The translations under genes and the position numbers were made by a program. Below, piece by piece: positions 52,680 to 62,346 of a stretch of DNA of 64,000 nt. Position 1 is the first letter of the stretch. The number at the start of each line of letters is the position of its first letter. The notes below the pieces were generated by a model. It did not search any database. It was not told where the DNA came from and saw nothing but the letters and a program-made list of their open reading frames with translations. Source of the DNA: an uncultured Clostridia bacterium. Its GTDB lineage: Bacteria; Bacillota; Clostridia; Christensenellales; UBA1242. The stretch spans positions 248,001 through 312,000 of the forward strand of contig CAKVHF010000001.1 in assembly GCA_934748015.1 (NCBI GenBank), in the 5' to 3' direction.

Positions 52680-55004
52680 CCAACTGTAATTATCATCGCA
52701 ATATCCATTGATACTATCTAACAATTGTGTGTCATTAGAGATATCTTGAGCATAATTTATCTTTAACTTATTTGTAATGCAGTAATTTTTTGCTTCTTTT
52801 GATCTATATTTGAGATAGAATGTATAATCGCCGGAAGAAGTGCAGTTATATATGTATTCTTGTGAAGCCTGGTCTTCTGTTGAAAACGTATCTAACAACA
52901 ACTCGTTTTTACCGCTGTTAATACAATACAATTGGTACTGGTAATCTGGCTTAGTATCGAAAGTGATTGTTAACTTGCTATCCTGTTGTATAATATTTAA
53001 GTTAGGTTGATATTCTTCTTCTAAGCAAGTTTCAGGCATGTTTTTGGCACTAAAATATGCTTTTGTTGTATATCTTTCATCAATGCTTGGACTAGCTAAT
53101 ACAACTTTGTTATCTCTATCGTAGATTATGCGATTAATGGATAGTTCTTGTACTGATGATGGGATATTGAATGGTGCAGGTGTGTTTGAGTTGCTATATA
53201 AGCAATTGGCAAAAATATCTTTTACAACACTTGTGCAATATGTTCCTCCATTATTGCTTCCATCTAAGTTGTAGGTAGGATCTAATGTATAATTGCCTAG
53301 CCAACATCCAACAGAATAGTCGGTAGTGTATGCTATACTGATTGCATCGGTATTGTTGTTGGTTCCGCTAACTGCTACTGTGCCTGTTTTACCGGCAATG
53401 TCATATGGTAGGGTGTTAAGGCGTCTACTTGTTCCATATTTAACCCCATCTTGCATAGTTAGAGTAGTTAGATATGCGGTATCATCGTCTAGTATTTTTG
53501 TTGTGTTTCGATTGTCCGAATATATAGTCACTCCATATTTATTTTTGATCTCTTTAATCATAGTACAATTGCGATAAGTTCCATTATTGGCGAAAACTGT
53601 GTATGCATTAACCAAGGTGTCTAGTGATGTTCCGTCTGTAAAACCGCCCAAAGCAAGGGCATAGCCACAATCTTGTTCGCTTAGTTTTATTCCAAATTTC
53701 TGACACCATTCCTTGCAATTATCTATGCCTAATTCTTGCATTAACTTTACTGCTGGTATATTGTAACTGTAGGCTACACTATCTCTAATAGACACATATC
53801 CATGAAATGTATTGCCAACATTATGAGGCTTGTAACCATCAATATCTATTGGCTCATCATTGATTTTTGTCATGATGTTGACTAGTCCTTCTTGTATGGC
53901 AGGTGAGTAAACCATAATTGGTTTTATTGCAGATCCTGGTTGTCTTAGCATATTGGACATGTCGTAGTCGCTATTTCCGCAATAAGCTATGACATTGTTA
54001 GTTCTGTTATCTACAATCGTTATTAGTCCTTGACATTCTTTGTCGTTGGCATTTTTGACTTTATATTGTTCGTCATTAATTATACTGTAACATTTATTTT
54101 GGATTTCTTGATCCAAATATGTATATATTTGATATTCTTCTTGCTTGATAATTTCTTTGTCTAGTCCAAGAATACAAGATGCTTCATATATTGCACGCGA
54201 TATATAATCATAACCACTATAAGAGTTATCTTTATGTGTGTTGTTGTCATCTGACGAAATAATTAGTTCGCTGTCAATAGCATCAGTTAATTGGTCTTGA
54301 GTGATGTGCCCATCTTTAAACATTTCGTTAAGTACCAGATTTCTTCTGGTTACACAATTATCATAATTGTATACGGGAGAATACAGTAGGGGAGATTTAA
54401 TAATTCCGGCTAAGGTAGCACTCTCGGCTATAGTTAAATCTTTTGCGTTTTTGTTAAAGAATATATGAGAAGCATCTTCTATGCCGTATGCCGAACAACC
54501 AAAATAAATATTATTTAGATACATCTCTAGTATTTCGTCTTTAGAATATTCTTTTTCTAGTTCTTGCGTCATGTACATTTCTTTTATTTTGCGTTCGATT
54601 GTTTTATCATTGCATAATTGTGTATTTTTAATCAATTGTTGACTTATGGTACTTGCTCCCTCTTTGAAATTTCCTGCCCGCAAGTTGTTAAATACGGCTT
54701 TTACTATTCGTTTGTAGTTTAGCCCATTATGTTTATAGAATTCTTTATCTTCTATACTAATAAAAGCATTTTTGGTATAGTCATTAAGAGATGATACAGG
54801 TATCTTATTGCTTTGCTTGCTTAAGCAATTATTGTTATTGTCATATACAGATATATTTGTATAGTTGTTAACGAGTTTGTACTTATCCAATTCTTCTAAA
54901 CTGATATTTTGAGAAATTTTGTTAAGAAATATGACTATAAAAATTGTTAGTGTTAATAGTGCAATTAGACCTATAATAAGGGTTGTTTTAAAAAATTTTT
55001 TCAT
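52668..55004 (-). CDS. Class A penicillin-binding protein (PBP1A type)
   Basis: A 778-residue bifunctional peptidoglycan synthase. An N-terminal membrane anchor (about 8-28) precedes the GT51 transglycosylase (EDKEFYKHNGLN, GASTISQQLIKN, KEMYMTQELEKEYSKDEILEMYLN). The transpeptidase has SAIK (Ser near 360), SYN in SVAYSYNIPA and KTGT. The tail of about 120 residues has beta-rich character. It acts outside the membrane in wall synthesis. Single gene. Confidence 0.95.
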   Translation of the reverse strand: MKKFFKTTLIIGLIALLTLTIFIVIFLNKISQNISLEELDKYKLVNNYTNISVYDNNNNCLSKQSNKIPVSSLNDYTKNAFISIEDKEFYKHNGLNYKRIVKAVFNNLRAGNFKEGASTISQQLIKNTQLCNDKTIERKIKEMYMTQELEKEYSKDEILEMYLNNIYFGCSAYGIEDASHIFFNKNAKDLTIAESATLAGIIKSPLLYSPVYNYDNCVTRRNLVLNEMFKDGHITQDQLTDAIDSELIISSDDNNTHKDNSYSGYDYISRAIYEASCILGLDKEIIKQEEYQIYTYLDQEIQNKCYSIINDEQYKVKNANDKECQGLITIVDNRTNNVIAYCGNSDYDMSNMLRQPGSAIKPIMVYSPAIQEGLVNIMTKINDEPIDIDGYKPHNVGNTFHGYVSIRDSVAYSYNIPAVKLMQELGIDNCKEWCQKFGIKLSEQDCGYALALGGFTDGTSLDTLVNAYTVFANNGTYRNCTMIKEIKNKYGVTIYSDNRNTTKILDDDTAYLTTLTMQDGVKYGTSRRLNTLPYDIAGKTGTVAVSGTNNNTDAISIAYTTDYSVGCWLGNYTLDPTYNLDGSNNGGTYCTSVVKDIFANCLYSNSNTPAPFNIPSSVQELSINRIIYDRDNKVVLASPSIDERYTTKAYFSAKNMPETCLEEEYQPNLNIIQQDSKLTITFDTKPDYQYQLYCINSGKNELLLDTFSTEDQASQEYIYNCTSSGDYTFYLKYRSKEAKNYCITNKLKINYAQDISNDTQLLDSINGYCDDNYSWLFN

Positions 55005-55175
55005 GTAATCTCCGCAAACAAAAAATAAAGTTTTTTCTATAAAGATAAATAGTTATTCACTGTTTAATTTATAGTCAATTAACTTGCAAAATATATATTT
55101 TTATTATGTGCCAAAGTGTTGAAAATATATATTTTTTTTGTTATAATAATTTGGTTAAAACAAAGGAAGGATATT

Positions 55176-56498
55176 ATGGACAAATATTATTTGATTAAGA
55201 CATATGGTTGTCAGATGAATATTCATGAAAGTGAGAAACTTGCAGGAATGTTGCAAAGTTTGGGATATATAGAGACTGAAGAAGAAAACAAGGCTGATGT
55301 GGTTGTGTTCAATACATGTTGCATCAGGGATGGTGCAGAGCAAAAAATATATGCACATATTGGTGCATTAAAAGGGCTAAAAAAGCAAAAACCTAATCTT
55401 GTTGTGGCAATATGTGGATGCATGACGCAGATTAAATCAAGGCCAGAGACTATTAAGAAGAAGTTTCCTTTTGTAAATATTATTTTTGGAACTCATAACT
55501 TAAATGAGTTTAAGACTTATCTTGAAAATTACAATGCTAACAAAAAATATATTTGTGATATTTGGGACGAGGCTAAGTATATCAACGAGGATGTCGAGAC
55601 ATATAGGACATCCAACAATAATGCATGGGTTAATATCAGTTATGGATGCAACAACTTTTGTACTTATTGTATCGTTCCTTATGTTAGAGGTCGTGAACGT
55701 AGCCGAAGTTTTGACGATATTATTAAAGAATGCAAACAAGCCATCAAGGATGGTTATCAATATATAACTCTTCTTGGTCAGAATGTTAATAGTTATGGCA
55801 ACGATATTGATGATAGCAAAGTAACTTTTGCAAATTTGCTTCGTGCTGTTGCTGATTTGGATGGTGATTTCAGATTAAAATTTATGACTAATCACCCAAA
55901 AGATCTTTCGGAAGAGGTTATTGATGTAATAGCAACTCATCCTAAGATTGCCAAAGTAATACATTTGCCTTTGCAGTCGGGTAGTAATAAAATATTGAAG
56001 GCCATGAATAGAAAATATACAACTGAAGACTATATGCACCTTATTGATATGATTAGGGCAAAAATTCCTAATTGTTACATTTCTACAGATATTATAGTTG
56101 GATTTCCTGGGGAGACGGAAGAAGACTTTTTGGATACATATAACTTACTTGACAAAATCAAATATGATGGTGTTTTCGCATTCATGTACTCTAAGAGAGA
56201 TGGCACAGTTGCTGCTAGTATGGATAACCAAGTTGATCAAAAAGTTAAGAACGAAAGAGTTAATAAGTTACTTACTTTGACTAAGCAGATTACTAAAGAC
56301 AAGAACAAAGAGTCAATAGGTCAAGAATATAATGTGTACATTGAACAATATGATGGCCAAAATAACGCATATATTACTAAAACCGATAGTGGCAAAACTA
56401 TCATTGTAGAACATGCGGACAATCTAGACAAGAAGAAGTTTTACATTGTTAAGGTTGTAAAATTCTGCAAAAACAAACTATATGGTGAGATAATTTAG
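55176..56498 (+). CDS. miaB: tRNA-2-methylthio-N6-dimethylallyladenosine synthase
   Basis: A 440-residue radical SAM methylthiotransferase that completes ms2i6A37 on the MiaA product. The UPF0004 domain has TYGCQMN, FNTCCIRDGAEQ and CGCMTQ; the radical SAM motif is GCNNFCTYCIVPYVRGRERSR; a TRAM domain ends the protein. I chose the ATG at 55176, after AAGGAAGG; an upstream in-frame start adds a non-conserved segment. It leads a cluster with cysteine desulfurase and thiI, sulfur chemistry for tRNA. Confidence 0.95.
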   Translation: MDKYYLIKTYGCQMNIHESEKLAGMLQSLGYIETEEENKADVVVFNTCCIRDGAEQKIYAHIGALKGLKKQKPNLVVAICGCMTQIKSRPETIKKKFPFVNIIFGTHNLNEFKTYLENYNANKKYICDIWDEAKYINEDVETYRTSNNNAWVNISYGCNNFCTYCIVPYVRGRERSRSFDDIIKECKQAIKDGYQYITLLGQNVNSYGNDIDDSKVTFANLLRAVADLDGDFRLKFMTNHPKDLSEEVIDVIATHPKIAKVIHLPLQSGSNKILKAMNRKYTTEDYMHLIDMIRAKIPNCYISTDIIVGFPGETEEDFLDTYNLLDKIKYDGVFAFMYSKRDGTVAASMDNQVDQKVKNERVNKLLTLTKQITKDKNKESIGQEYNVYIEQYDGQNNAYITKTDSGKTIIVEHADNLDKKKFYIVKVVKFCKNKLYGEII

Positions 56499-56507
56499 GA
56501 GTAAAAG

Positions 56508-57644
56508 ATGATATTTCTAGACAATGCGAGTACAACGCAAATATCCAAAGAAGCATTGGATGTATACAATTTTTATTCAATTGACAAGTACTTTAATCCA
56601 AGTGCGTTGTATATGAAAGGTGCTAATATACATCAAGAAATTTTGAAAGCTAAATCGATAATTTTAGATTGTTTGGGTGCATCTAAGTTTGACAACATTA
56701 TATTTACTAGCGGAGCAACCGAGTCCAACAATATGACTTTGCGTGCGTTTATTAAGAAAGGAAAGAAAGCGTTGATAGGCGTGTCAGAGCATCCTTCGGT
56801 CTATAATGTTGCAAAGGCGATGTTAGACGATGGCTATGATATTGACTATGTAAATATTACTGAAGCTGGCACAATTGATATAGATGATTTTAAAGCGAAA
56901 ATGACACCTGATGTCAACTTTGTATCAATTATGCATGTCAATAACGAAACTGGTGCTATTAATCCAATTAAGGATTTAATAGGAATTGCTAAACATGTTA
57001 ACAAAAATGTAATTTTTCATAGCGATGGTGTTCAGGCTTGTGGCAAAATATTTGTTGATTTAGACGATTTAGGAGTAGATCTGTACACACTTAGTTCTCA
57101 CAAAATATTTGGTCCAAAAGGAATTGGTGCATTGTATGTTAGAAAAGGTGTTAACATAAGACCATTTATGTTTGGTGGTGGACAAGAGAATATGTTAAGG
57201 AGCGGTACTGAGAACACTCCAGCGATCTTTGCTTTTACTAAAGCAGTACAATTGGCTTGTGAAAATTTTGCTGAACACTACAGCAAGGCAAAACAGTTGA
57301 GTGAATATCTTAAAGACAAGTTACGCAGTCTGCAGTTTGATATTAAGATAAATAGCAATGAAGATTGTTCTCCATACATCGTTTCGTTTTCGGTAGCCAA
57401 TTTAAGAGCAGAAACAATACTTAGAATGTTGGAAGAAGATGAAATTTTGATAGGCAATGGCTCGGCATGTTCTAGCCATAAGAAAGGAAATAGAATATTG
57501 TCCAACATGCATGTTGAAGATAAATATATAGAAGGATCGTTGCGTGTTAGTTTTAACTATGATACAACAAAAGAAGATTTAGACTTCTTTGTAGCAAAAT
57601 TGAAGGACGTTATAAGCGAATACAAAAATAAAACAAATAGGTGA
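56508..57644 (+). CDS. Cysteine desulfurase (NifS/IscS class)
   Basis: A 378-residue PLP enzyme that takes sulfur from cysteine as a persulfide. The PLP lysine is in LSSHKIFGPKG, the active-site Cys in NGSACSSHKKG, and HSDGVQACGK is a family motif. GGAG precedes the ATG. It lies 4 bp before thiI, so it probably feeds ThiI for 4-thiouridine, as the NifZ-ThiI pair does in Bacillus. Confidence 0.94.
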   Translation: MIFLDNASTTQISKEALDVYNFYSIDKYFNPSALYMKGANIHQEILKAKSIILDCLGASKFDNIIFTSGATESNNMTLRAFIKKGKKALIGVSEHPSVYNVAKAMLDDGYDIDYVNITEAGTIDIDDFKAKMTPDVNFVSIMHVNNETGAINPIKDLIGIAKHVNKNVIFHSDGVQACGKIFVDLDDLGVDLYTLSSHKIFGPKGIGALYVRKGVNIRPFMFGGGQENMLRSGTENTPAIFAFTKAVQLACENFAEHYSKAKQLSEYLKDKLRSLQFDIKINSNEDCSPYIVSFSVANLRAETILRMLEEDEILIGNGSACSSHKKGNRILSNMHVEDKYIEGSLRVSFNYDTTKEDLDFFVAKLKDVISEYKNKTNR

Positions 57645-57648
57645 TAAA

Positions 57649-58815
57649 ATGCAAAATGCAATACTAGTAAGATATAGTGAGATATTTTTAAAAGGGAAAA
57701 ATAAGGGCTTTTTTGAGCGTACATTATTACATAATGTAGCAAGTAGCATAATTAATTACAAGTGCGATATCAAGAAGATTAGTGGCAGAATATTAGTAAC
57801 TAATTATGACATCAATTTAGAAAAAAAGATGATAAATAAAATAGCTAGTGTGTTTGGAGTATATTCAGTTAGTCCTTGTCATTATTTCGAGACAACAGAG
57901 GATAACATCAAGGAATACATCAGCAATATCAAGTTGAGTGATGGAGAAAAATTTCGTGTAACAGTCAAGAGGGCAGATAAGACTTTTCCAATTAACTCTA
58001 CAGAGTTCTCAAAAATCCTTGGTGAAATATTGTTAGACAATAATCCTAATGCTGTGGTTGACCTACACACTTATGACAAAGAAATCAATGTTGAGATAAG
58101 AGAAGAAAAGAGGACATTTGTATTCTTTGACATAATTCATGGTGTTGGTGGTATGCCAGTAGGAACAAGTGGAAGTGGATTATTGCTACTATCTGGCGGA
58201 ATTGATTCTCCAGTTGCAGGATTTATGATGGCAAAGAGAGGAATGCCTATTTCGGCTTTACACTTTCAATCAATTCCATATACAAGTGAGATGGCAAAAG
58301 AGAAGGTTGTGTCACTTGCCAATATACTAAGTGATTATACAGGCAAAATTAAGTTGTATGTTTGTAGTTTTACCAAGGTTCAAGAAGCAATACATAAGTA
58401 TTGTAAGCCAGAGTATATGATTACTATAATGCGAAGAATAATGATCCGAATTGCTGAGATAATAGCAAAAGAGAACAATTTGAAAGCAATTATCACTGGT
58501 GAGAGCTTGGGACAAGTTGCTAGCCAGACAATCGAGAGTATAACATCTACCAATATTGTTGCTAATGAAGTGCCAATTTTGCGTCCATTGATCGCAATGG
58601 ATAAGGAAGAGATAACTAAGATATCTAAGGAAAGAAACTTCTTCGAGACATCTATTCTTCCTTACGAAGATTGCTGTACAGTGTTCTTGCCTAAATACCC
58701 AGTTATTAAGCCATCACTTAAGAAAGTCGAGATTGAAGAAAGCAAACTGGATATCGACCAGCTGGTTAAAGAGGCTCTAAATAGTATAGAAATCATTGAA
58801 ATTGACAACAATTAA
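57649..58815 (+). CDS. thiI: tRNA 4-thiouridine sulfurtransferase
   Basis: A 388-residue enzyme that makes s4U8 in tRNA. A ferredoxin-like and THUMP region (1-165) is followed by the PP-loop LLLLSGGIDSPVAGFMM near residue 180 and the family motif LVLPYEDCCTVF-like (ILPYEDCCTVFLPKYP). The rhodanese domain of E. coli ThiI is absent, as usual in Firmicutes with a dedicated desulfurase. Confidence 0.95.
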   Translation: MQNAILVRYSEIFLKGKNKGFFERTLLHNVASSIINYKCDIKKISGRILVTNYDINLEKKMINKIASVFGVYSVSPCHYFETTEDNIKEYISNIKLSDGEKFRVTVKRADKTFPINSTEFSKILGEILLDNNPNAVVDLHTYDKEINVEIREEKRTFVFFDIIHGVGGMPVGTSGSGLLLLSGGIDSPVAGFMMAKRGMPISALHFQSIPYTSEMAKEKVVSLANILSDYTGKIKLYVCSFTKVQEAIHKYCKPEYMITIMRRIMIRIAEIIAKENNLKAIITGESLGQVASQTIESITSTNIVANEVPILRPLIAMDKEEITKISKERNFFETSILPYEDCCTVFLPKYPVIKPSLKKVEIEESKLDIDQLVKEALNSIEIIEIDNN

Positions 58816-58822
58816 CAAAAAA

Positions 58823-58870
58823 TGTTAAACATTCAATTATTACATATTGAATTGTTTGACTTTTTTTTTG
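58823..58870 (+). terminator. Terminator of miaB-thiI cluster
   Basis: GTTAAACATTCAAT pairs with ATTGAATTGTTTGAC (one bulge, one G-U), then a long T-run. Confidence 0.88.
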
Positions 58871-58884
58871 TCACATTATACAAT
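58856..58884 (+). promoter_or_regulatory. Promoter of rny, overlapping the preceding terminator
   Basis: TTGACT (58856-58861), 17-bp spacer made largely of the terminator T-run, TACAAT (58879-58884). The -35 box lies in the 3' arm of the terminator stem. Confidence 0.6.
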
Positions 58885-59007
58885 TAATTATAGCGAGAGT
58901 AAATCGCTAAAAAATATAAAATTATTTATTAGATAGCAGAGAACTTCTATTGAGATATATAAAGTTGTTAATTAAAGTTTAATATATAATTTTAGAAAGG
59001 GGATAAC

Positions 59008-60606
59008 ATGTTTAATATAACACAAATATTTTCGTTATCTGCCTTCAGCTTTTTAACTGCACTAATTACATTTATAATTAGTGGAGCACTTATAATTCCT
59101 ATAACTATATTTGTTATTAGGAAATCTTCGGATGGTGCATATAGCAAAAACAAAGAAAAAGCAAATGCAATATTAGAAGAAGCTAAATTGGAAGCCAAAA
59201 ATCTGAAAAAAGAAGTAGTTTTGGAAGCCAAGGAAGAGGTTCATAAGTTAAAAGCAGAGTGCGATGAAGAATTGAAAGAACGTCGTGCTGAGATGCAGAA
59301 AGCGGAAAACAGAATTGCTCAAAGAGAAGATTTTCTTAATACAAAGGAAGAATCTTTAGACAAAAAATCAGAAAATATCGAAAAAATAAAAGATGATCTA
59401 AAAGCTAAAGAAGACATTCTTTTGAAGAAAATTGCAGAACAGGACGGTATAACTAACAAAATTTTGCAAGAATTAGAAAGAGTTGCAAAATTAACTAAGG
59501 AAGAAGCAAAGAAAGAGTTAGTAGAAAAGTATGAACAGGAAGCAAAAAAGGATGCAGCAATCTTAGTTAGAAACATTGAAAACAACGCAAAGGAAGATGC
59601 AAATAAGAAAGCAAAAGAGATCCTTACTCTTGCTATCCAGAAGACTGCAGTAGATCATACTAGTGATGTTACAGTTACTTCAGTTGCTCTACCTAACGAG
59701 GAGTTGAAAGGTAGAATTATAGGTCGTGAGGGTAGAAATATTCGTGCCCTTGAGAGTGCAACAGGTGTTGATCTTATAATAGATGATACTCCAGAAGCAG
59801 TGGTTATCAGTTGTTTTGATCCTGTAAGAAGAGAGATTGCTAGGCTTGCTCTTGAGAAGTTAATCTTAGATGGTAGAATTCATCCAGCACGTATCGAAGA
59901 AATGGTAGAGAAAGTGACTAGAGATGTGGAGAATACTATCAAGGAAGAAGGTGAGGCTGCGGTATTTGATGCAGGTATACATGGTCTTCATCCAGAGTTG
60001 GTTAAATTGCTAGGAAGATTGAAGTATCGTACTAGTTATGGTCAAAACTGTCTAAAACACTCGCTAGAGGTTTCTTATCTTGCTGGGTTACTAGCTGTTG
60101 AAGTTGGTGCTAATGAGAAAATTGCTAGAAGAGGCGGATTGTTGCACGACATTGGTAAGGCTGTAGATCACGAAGTTGAGGGTACACACATTTCTATTGG
60201 TGTAGAACTTGCAACCAAATATAAGGAATCTAAAGAAGTTATACATTGTATTGCCGCCCACCACGGTGGTGTAGAATATGAGTCACTAGAGGCAATTTTG
60301 GTTCAAACTGCTGACGCAATTAGTAGTTCTCGTCCAGGTGCAAGAAAGGAATCTCTGGAGGCTTACATCAAGCGTCTACAACAATTGGAAGAGATTGCTA
60401 ACAATTTCAAAGGTGTTGAAACCAGTTATGCTATTCAAGCAGGTAGAGAGATTCGTATAATTGTTAAGCCAGAAGTTATTAATGACGAGGACGCTTTGTT
60501 CTTGGCTAAAGATATTGCTAGAAAAGTTGAAAAAGAAATGGAATATCCAGGTCAAATCAAGGTCAATGTAATAAGAGAAACACGTAGTGTTGATTATGCA
60601 AAATAA
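59008..60606 (+). CDS. rny: Ribonuclease Y
   Basis: A 532-residue membrane-anchored endoribonuclease that starts mRNA decay in Firmicutes. An N-terminal membrane helix (about 12-33) is followed by a long Lys/Glu-rich coiled coil (45-215), a KH domain (GRIIGREGRNIRALESATGVDLIIDD) and an HD domain with LLHDIGKAVDHEVEGTH and AAHHGGVEYES. Full length. AAGGGG precedes the ATG. Confidence 0.97.
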   Translation: MFNITQIFSLSAFSFLTALITFIISGALIIPITIFVIRKSSDGAYSKNKEKANAILEEAKLEAKNLKKEVVLEAKEEVHKLKAECDEELKERRAEMQKAENRIAQREDFLNTKEESLDKKSENIEKIKDDLKAKEDILLKKIAEQDGITNKILQELERVAKLTKEEAKKELVEKYEQEAKKDAAILVRNIENNAKEDANKKAKEILTLAIQKTAVDHTSDVTVTSVALPNEELKGRIIGREGRNIRALESATGVDLIIDDTPEAVVISCFDPVRREIARLALEKLILDGRIHPARIEEMVEKVTRDVENTIKEEGEAAVFDAGIHGLHPELVKLLGRLKYRTSYGQNCLKHSLEVSYLAGLLAVEVGANEKIARRGGLLHDIGKAVDHEVEGTHISIGVELATKYKESKEVIHCIAAHHGGVEYESLEAILVQTADAISSSRPGARKESLEAYIKRLQQLEEIANNFKGVETSYAIQAGREIRIIVKPEVINDEDALFLAKDIARKVEKEMEYPGQIKVNVIRETRSVDYAK

Positions 60607-60645
60607 CAAAAAAGTGGGTGCTAAATGCATCCAGTTTTTTTGTTT
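60607..60645 (+). terminator. Terminator of rny
   Basis: TGGGTGC and GCATCCA (one G-U) around a TAAAT loop, with T7 after. Confidence 0.88.
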
Positions 60646-60721
60646 ATGAGGGATAAATAGTTTCTCAAACTATTAAAAGTGCTGTATAATAGTACAATGA
60701 TAGCTTAAGGGGTGATTCGCT

Positions 60722-61462
60722 TTGAATAGTGATGTATGTAAATTAAAATATAGTAATAACAAACCAATAATAGAAAAAATAACTGACGATTTAAGCAGTT
60801 TAGTAACCGTTAACAATTTGGATTTTGATAGCAAATATAATATAGTAAAATTGACAAAGCATAATGCCAATATAATCGGAAATTTAATTCTACACGATGA
60901 TGATTGCATTCAATTTGCTGAAATAATATTCAAATCGTTTAGTAAAGATGATATTATTAAGAACAATAATAAATCACTCATCTGTATATTAAGAGAATTG
61001 GATAGAGATAATAATACTAATGTATGGCGATATAAGAAGAATAGGGATGGGATGTATGCAATATTAGATTATATTGTAGATCCACGGAATAGTTTCTTTG
61101 ATCGTCTATGTAAGGGAGATGTTAATCTGCCTGATGATTTAGTAAAAGTAGGCGGGACTAGGATAAAAAGTTTTGCTAGTAAAGTGTGTAAATATTTGTC
61201 AATATATATGTTTGATAAGGATAACTATTACATTAATGATTCATATATCAGGCAAGCATTGCTATATTATTTGGATTATTATAATGTAGACAAATTTATC
61301 ACCGATGGCAAAGAGCTAACAAATGGAAGCCTAATAAATAACTTAACATACAAAGAGTTATATAATTTATTAGAACAATTAAGATACAAAAGCGAAAATC
61401 TAACTAGAGATGAAATAGATCATATAATATGGTATTGCTATAGATCTTTTGATATCTTATGA
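60722..61462 (+). CDS. Unrecognised 246-residue soluble protein
   Basis: It starts at TTG, 6 nt after AAGGGGTGA, with a TATAAT box at 60685-60690. No signal peptide or membrane segment. The middle and end are helical, rich in Tyr, Asp and Asn, with SFFDRLCKGDVNLPDDLVK, then KSFASKVCKYLSIYMF and NDSYIRQALLYYLDYY. That last pattern recalls uncharacterised proteins with a helix-hairpin-like core, but I cannot assign a family. It stands alone between rny and lexA with its own terminator. Confidence 0.7.
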   Translation: MNSDVCKLKYSNNKPIIEKITDDLSSLVTVNNLDFDSKYNIVKLTKHNANIIGNLILHDDDCIQFAEIIFKSFSKDDIIKNNNKSLICILRELDRDNNTNVWRYKKNRDGMYAILDYIVDPRNSFFDRLCKGDVNLPDDLVKVGGTRIKSFASKVCKYLSIYMFDKDNYYINDSYIRQALLYYLDYYNVDKFITDGKELTNGSLINNLTYKELYNLLEQLRYKSENLTRDEIDHIIWYCYRSFDIL

Positions 61463-61536
61463 TATAAAGCAGATACATATTAGTTACACATTTTCTATAG
61501 TTAAAATATATTACAATAGTCTATAAATTTAACAAC

Positions 61537-61576
61537 AAAAACAGTTGTACTGTAATCGTACAACTGTTTTTTTGTT
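61537..61576. terminator. Bidirectional terminator between the unknown gene and lexA
   Basis: AAAAACAGTTGTAC pairs with GTACAACTGTTTTT, with an A-tract and T7 on either side. It ends the plus-strand gene and, from the other side, lexA. Confidence 0.92.
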
Positions 61577-61620
61577 TTATTGATTATAAACTGAATAGTT
61601 ACTGTTATATCTTTTTTGCA

Positions 61621-62247
61621 CTAGAACTTGCGTATTAGACCAACTAATTTACCAAGGACTTCTACATTATCAGCATATATAGGTTCCATATTATCATTTT
61701 CTGGTTGTAATCTATAGTGGCCGTTTTCTTTGTAGAAACGTTTAAGTGTAGCACTTCCGTCTATCATTGCTGCAACGATTTCTCCGTTGGTCGCTGTTGA
61801 TTGTTGTCTTAATACGACTTGATCGCCATCTAGGATGCCTACATTGATCATGCTATCGCCATGTATGTTAAGAATAAATAATCCATCACCACGAAACATG
61901 TTAGGTGATGTATAGAAATATTCTTCACAATCTTCTACAGCGAGTATAGGTGCTCCGGCGGCGATTGTTCCCAGTACAGGGATAGCAACAACTTCTCTAT
62001 CCATTGTAGTGTTAGATTGTTGTTCAACAACAGGCGAATTGTAGTCTACAACTTCCAATGCTCTATTTTTATTAGGATTTTTCTTTATTAATTTATTACG
62101 TTCCAACTTATCAAGATAGTACGAAATTGTGCTAGTGCTGTTAACCTTGATTGCATGACACATTTCTCTTACAGTAGGTGGATAGCAATTTTCCTTAATA
62201 TAATTTTTGATAAACTCTAACAATTGTTCTTCTTTATTCTCTTTCAT
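61621..62247 (-). CDS. lexA: LexA repressor
   Basis: A 208-residue SOS repressor and self-cleaving protease. The N-terminal winged helix shows CYPPTVREMCHAIKVNSTSTISYYLDKLE. The cleavage site is Ala-Gly in LGTIAAGAPI. Catalytic Ser is in HGDSMINVGILDGD and Lys in SATLKRFYKE. A LexA box overlaps its own -35, so it should be autoregulated. Confidence 0.97.
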   Translation of the reverse strand: MKENKEEQLLEFIKNYIKENCYPPTVREMCHAIKVNSTSTISYYLDKLERNKLIKKNPNKNRALEVVDYNSPVVEQQSNTTMDREVVAIPVLGTIAAGAPILAVEDCEEYFYTSPNMFRGDGLFILNIHGDSMINVGILDGDQVVLRQQSTATNGEIVAAMIDGSATLKRFYKENGHYRLQPENDNMEPIYADNVEVLGKLVGLIRKF

Positions 62248-62287
62248 AGTTTATTCCTCAATAAGTTGTTAAATATTGTATGACTAT

Positions 62288-62316
62288 ATAATATCACACA
62301 AATTATCACATGTCAA
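62288..62316 (-). promoter_or_regulatory. lexA promoter
   Basis: Minus strand TTGACA (62311-62316), 17-bp spacer, TATTAT (62288-62293), a near-consensus sigma-A promoter. Confidence 0.85.
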
Positions 62317-62326
62317 ACATTTGTTC
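62315..62326 (-). promoter_or_regulatory. LexA (SOS) box
   Basis: GAACAAATGTTT on the minus strand matches the Gram-positive consensus GAACNNNNGTTY and overlaps the -35 box of lexA. I saw no second box in promoters of neighbouring genes. Confidence 0.85.
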
Positions 62327-62346
62327 TAAATTTTTCGAAAATATTT

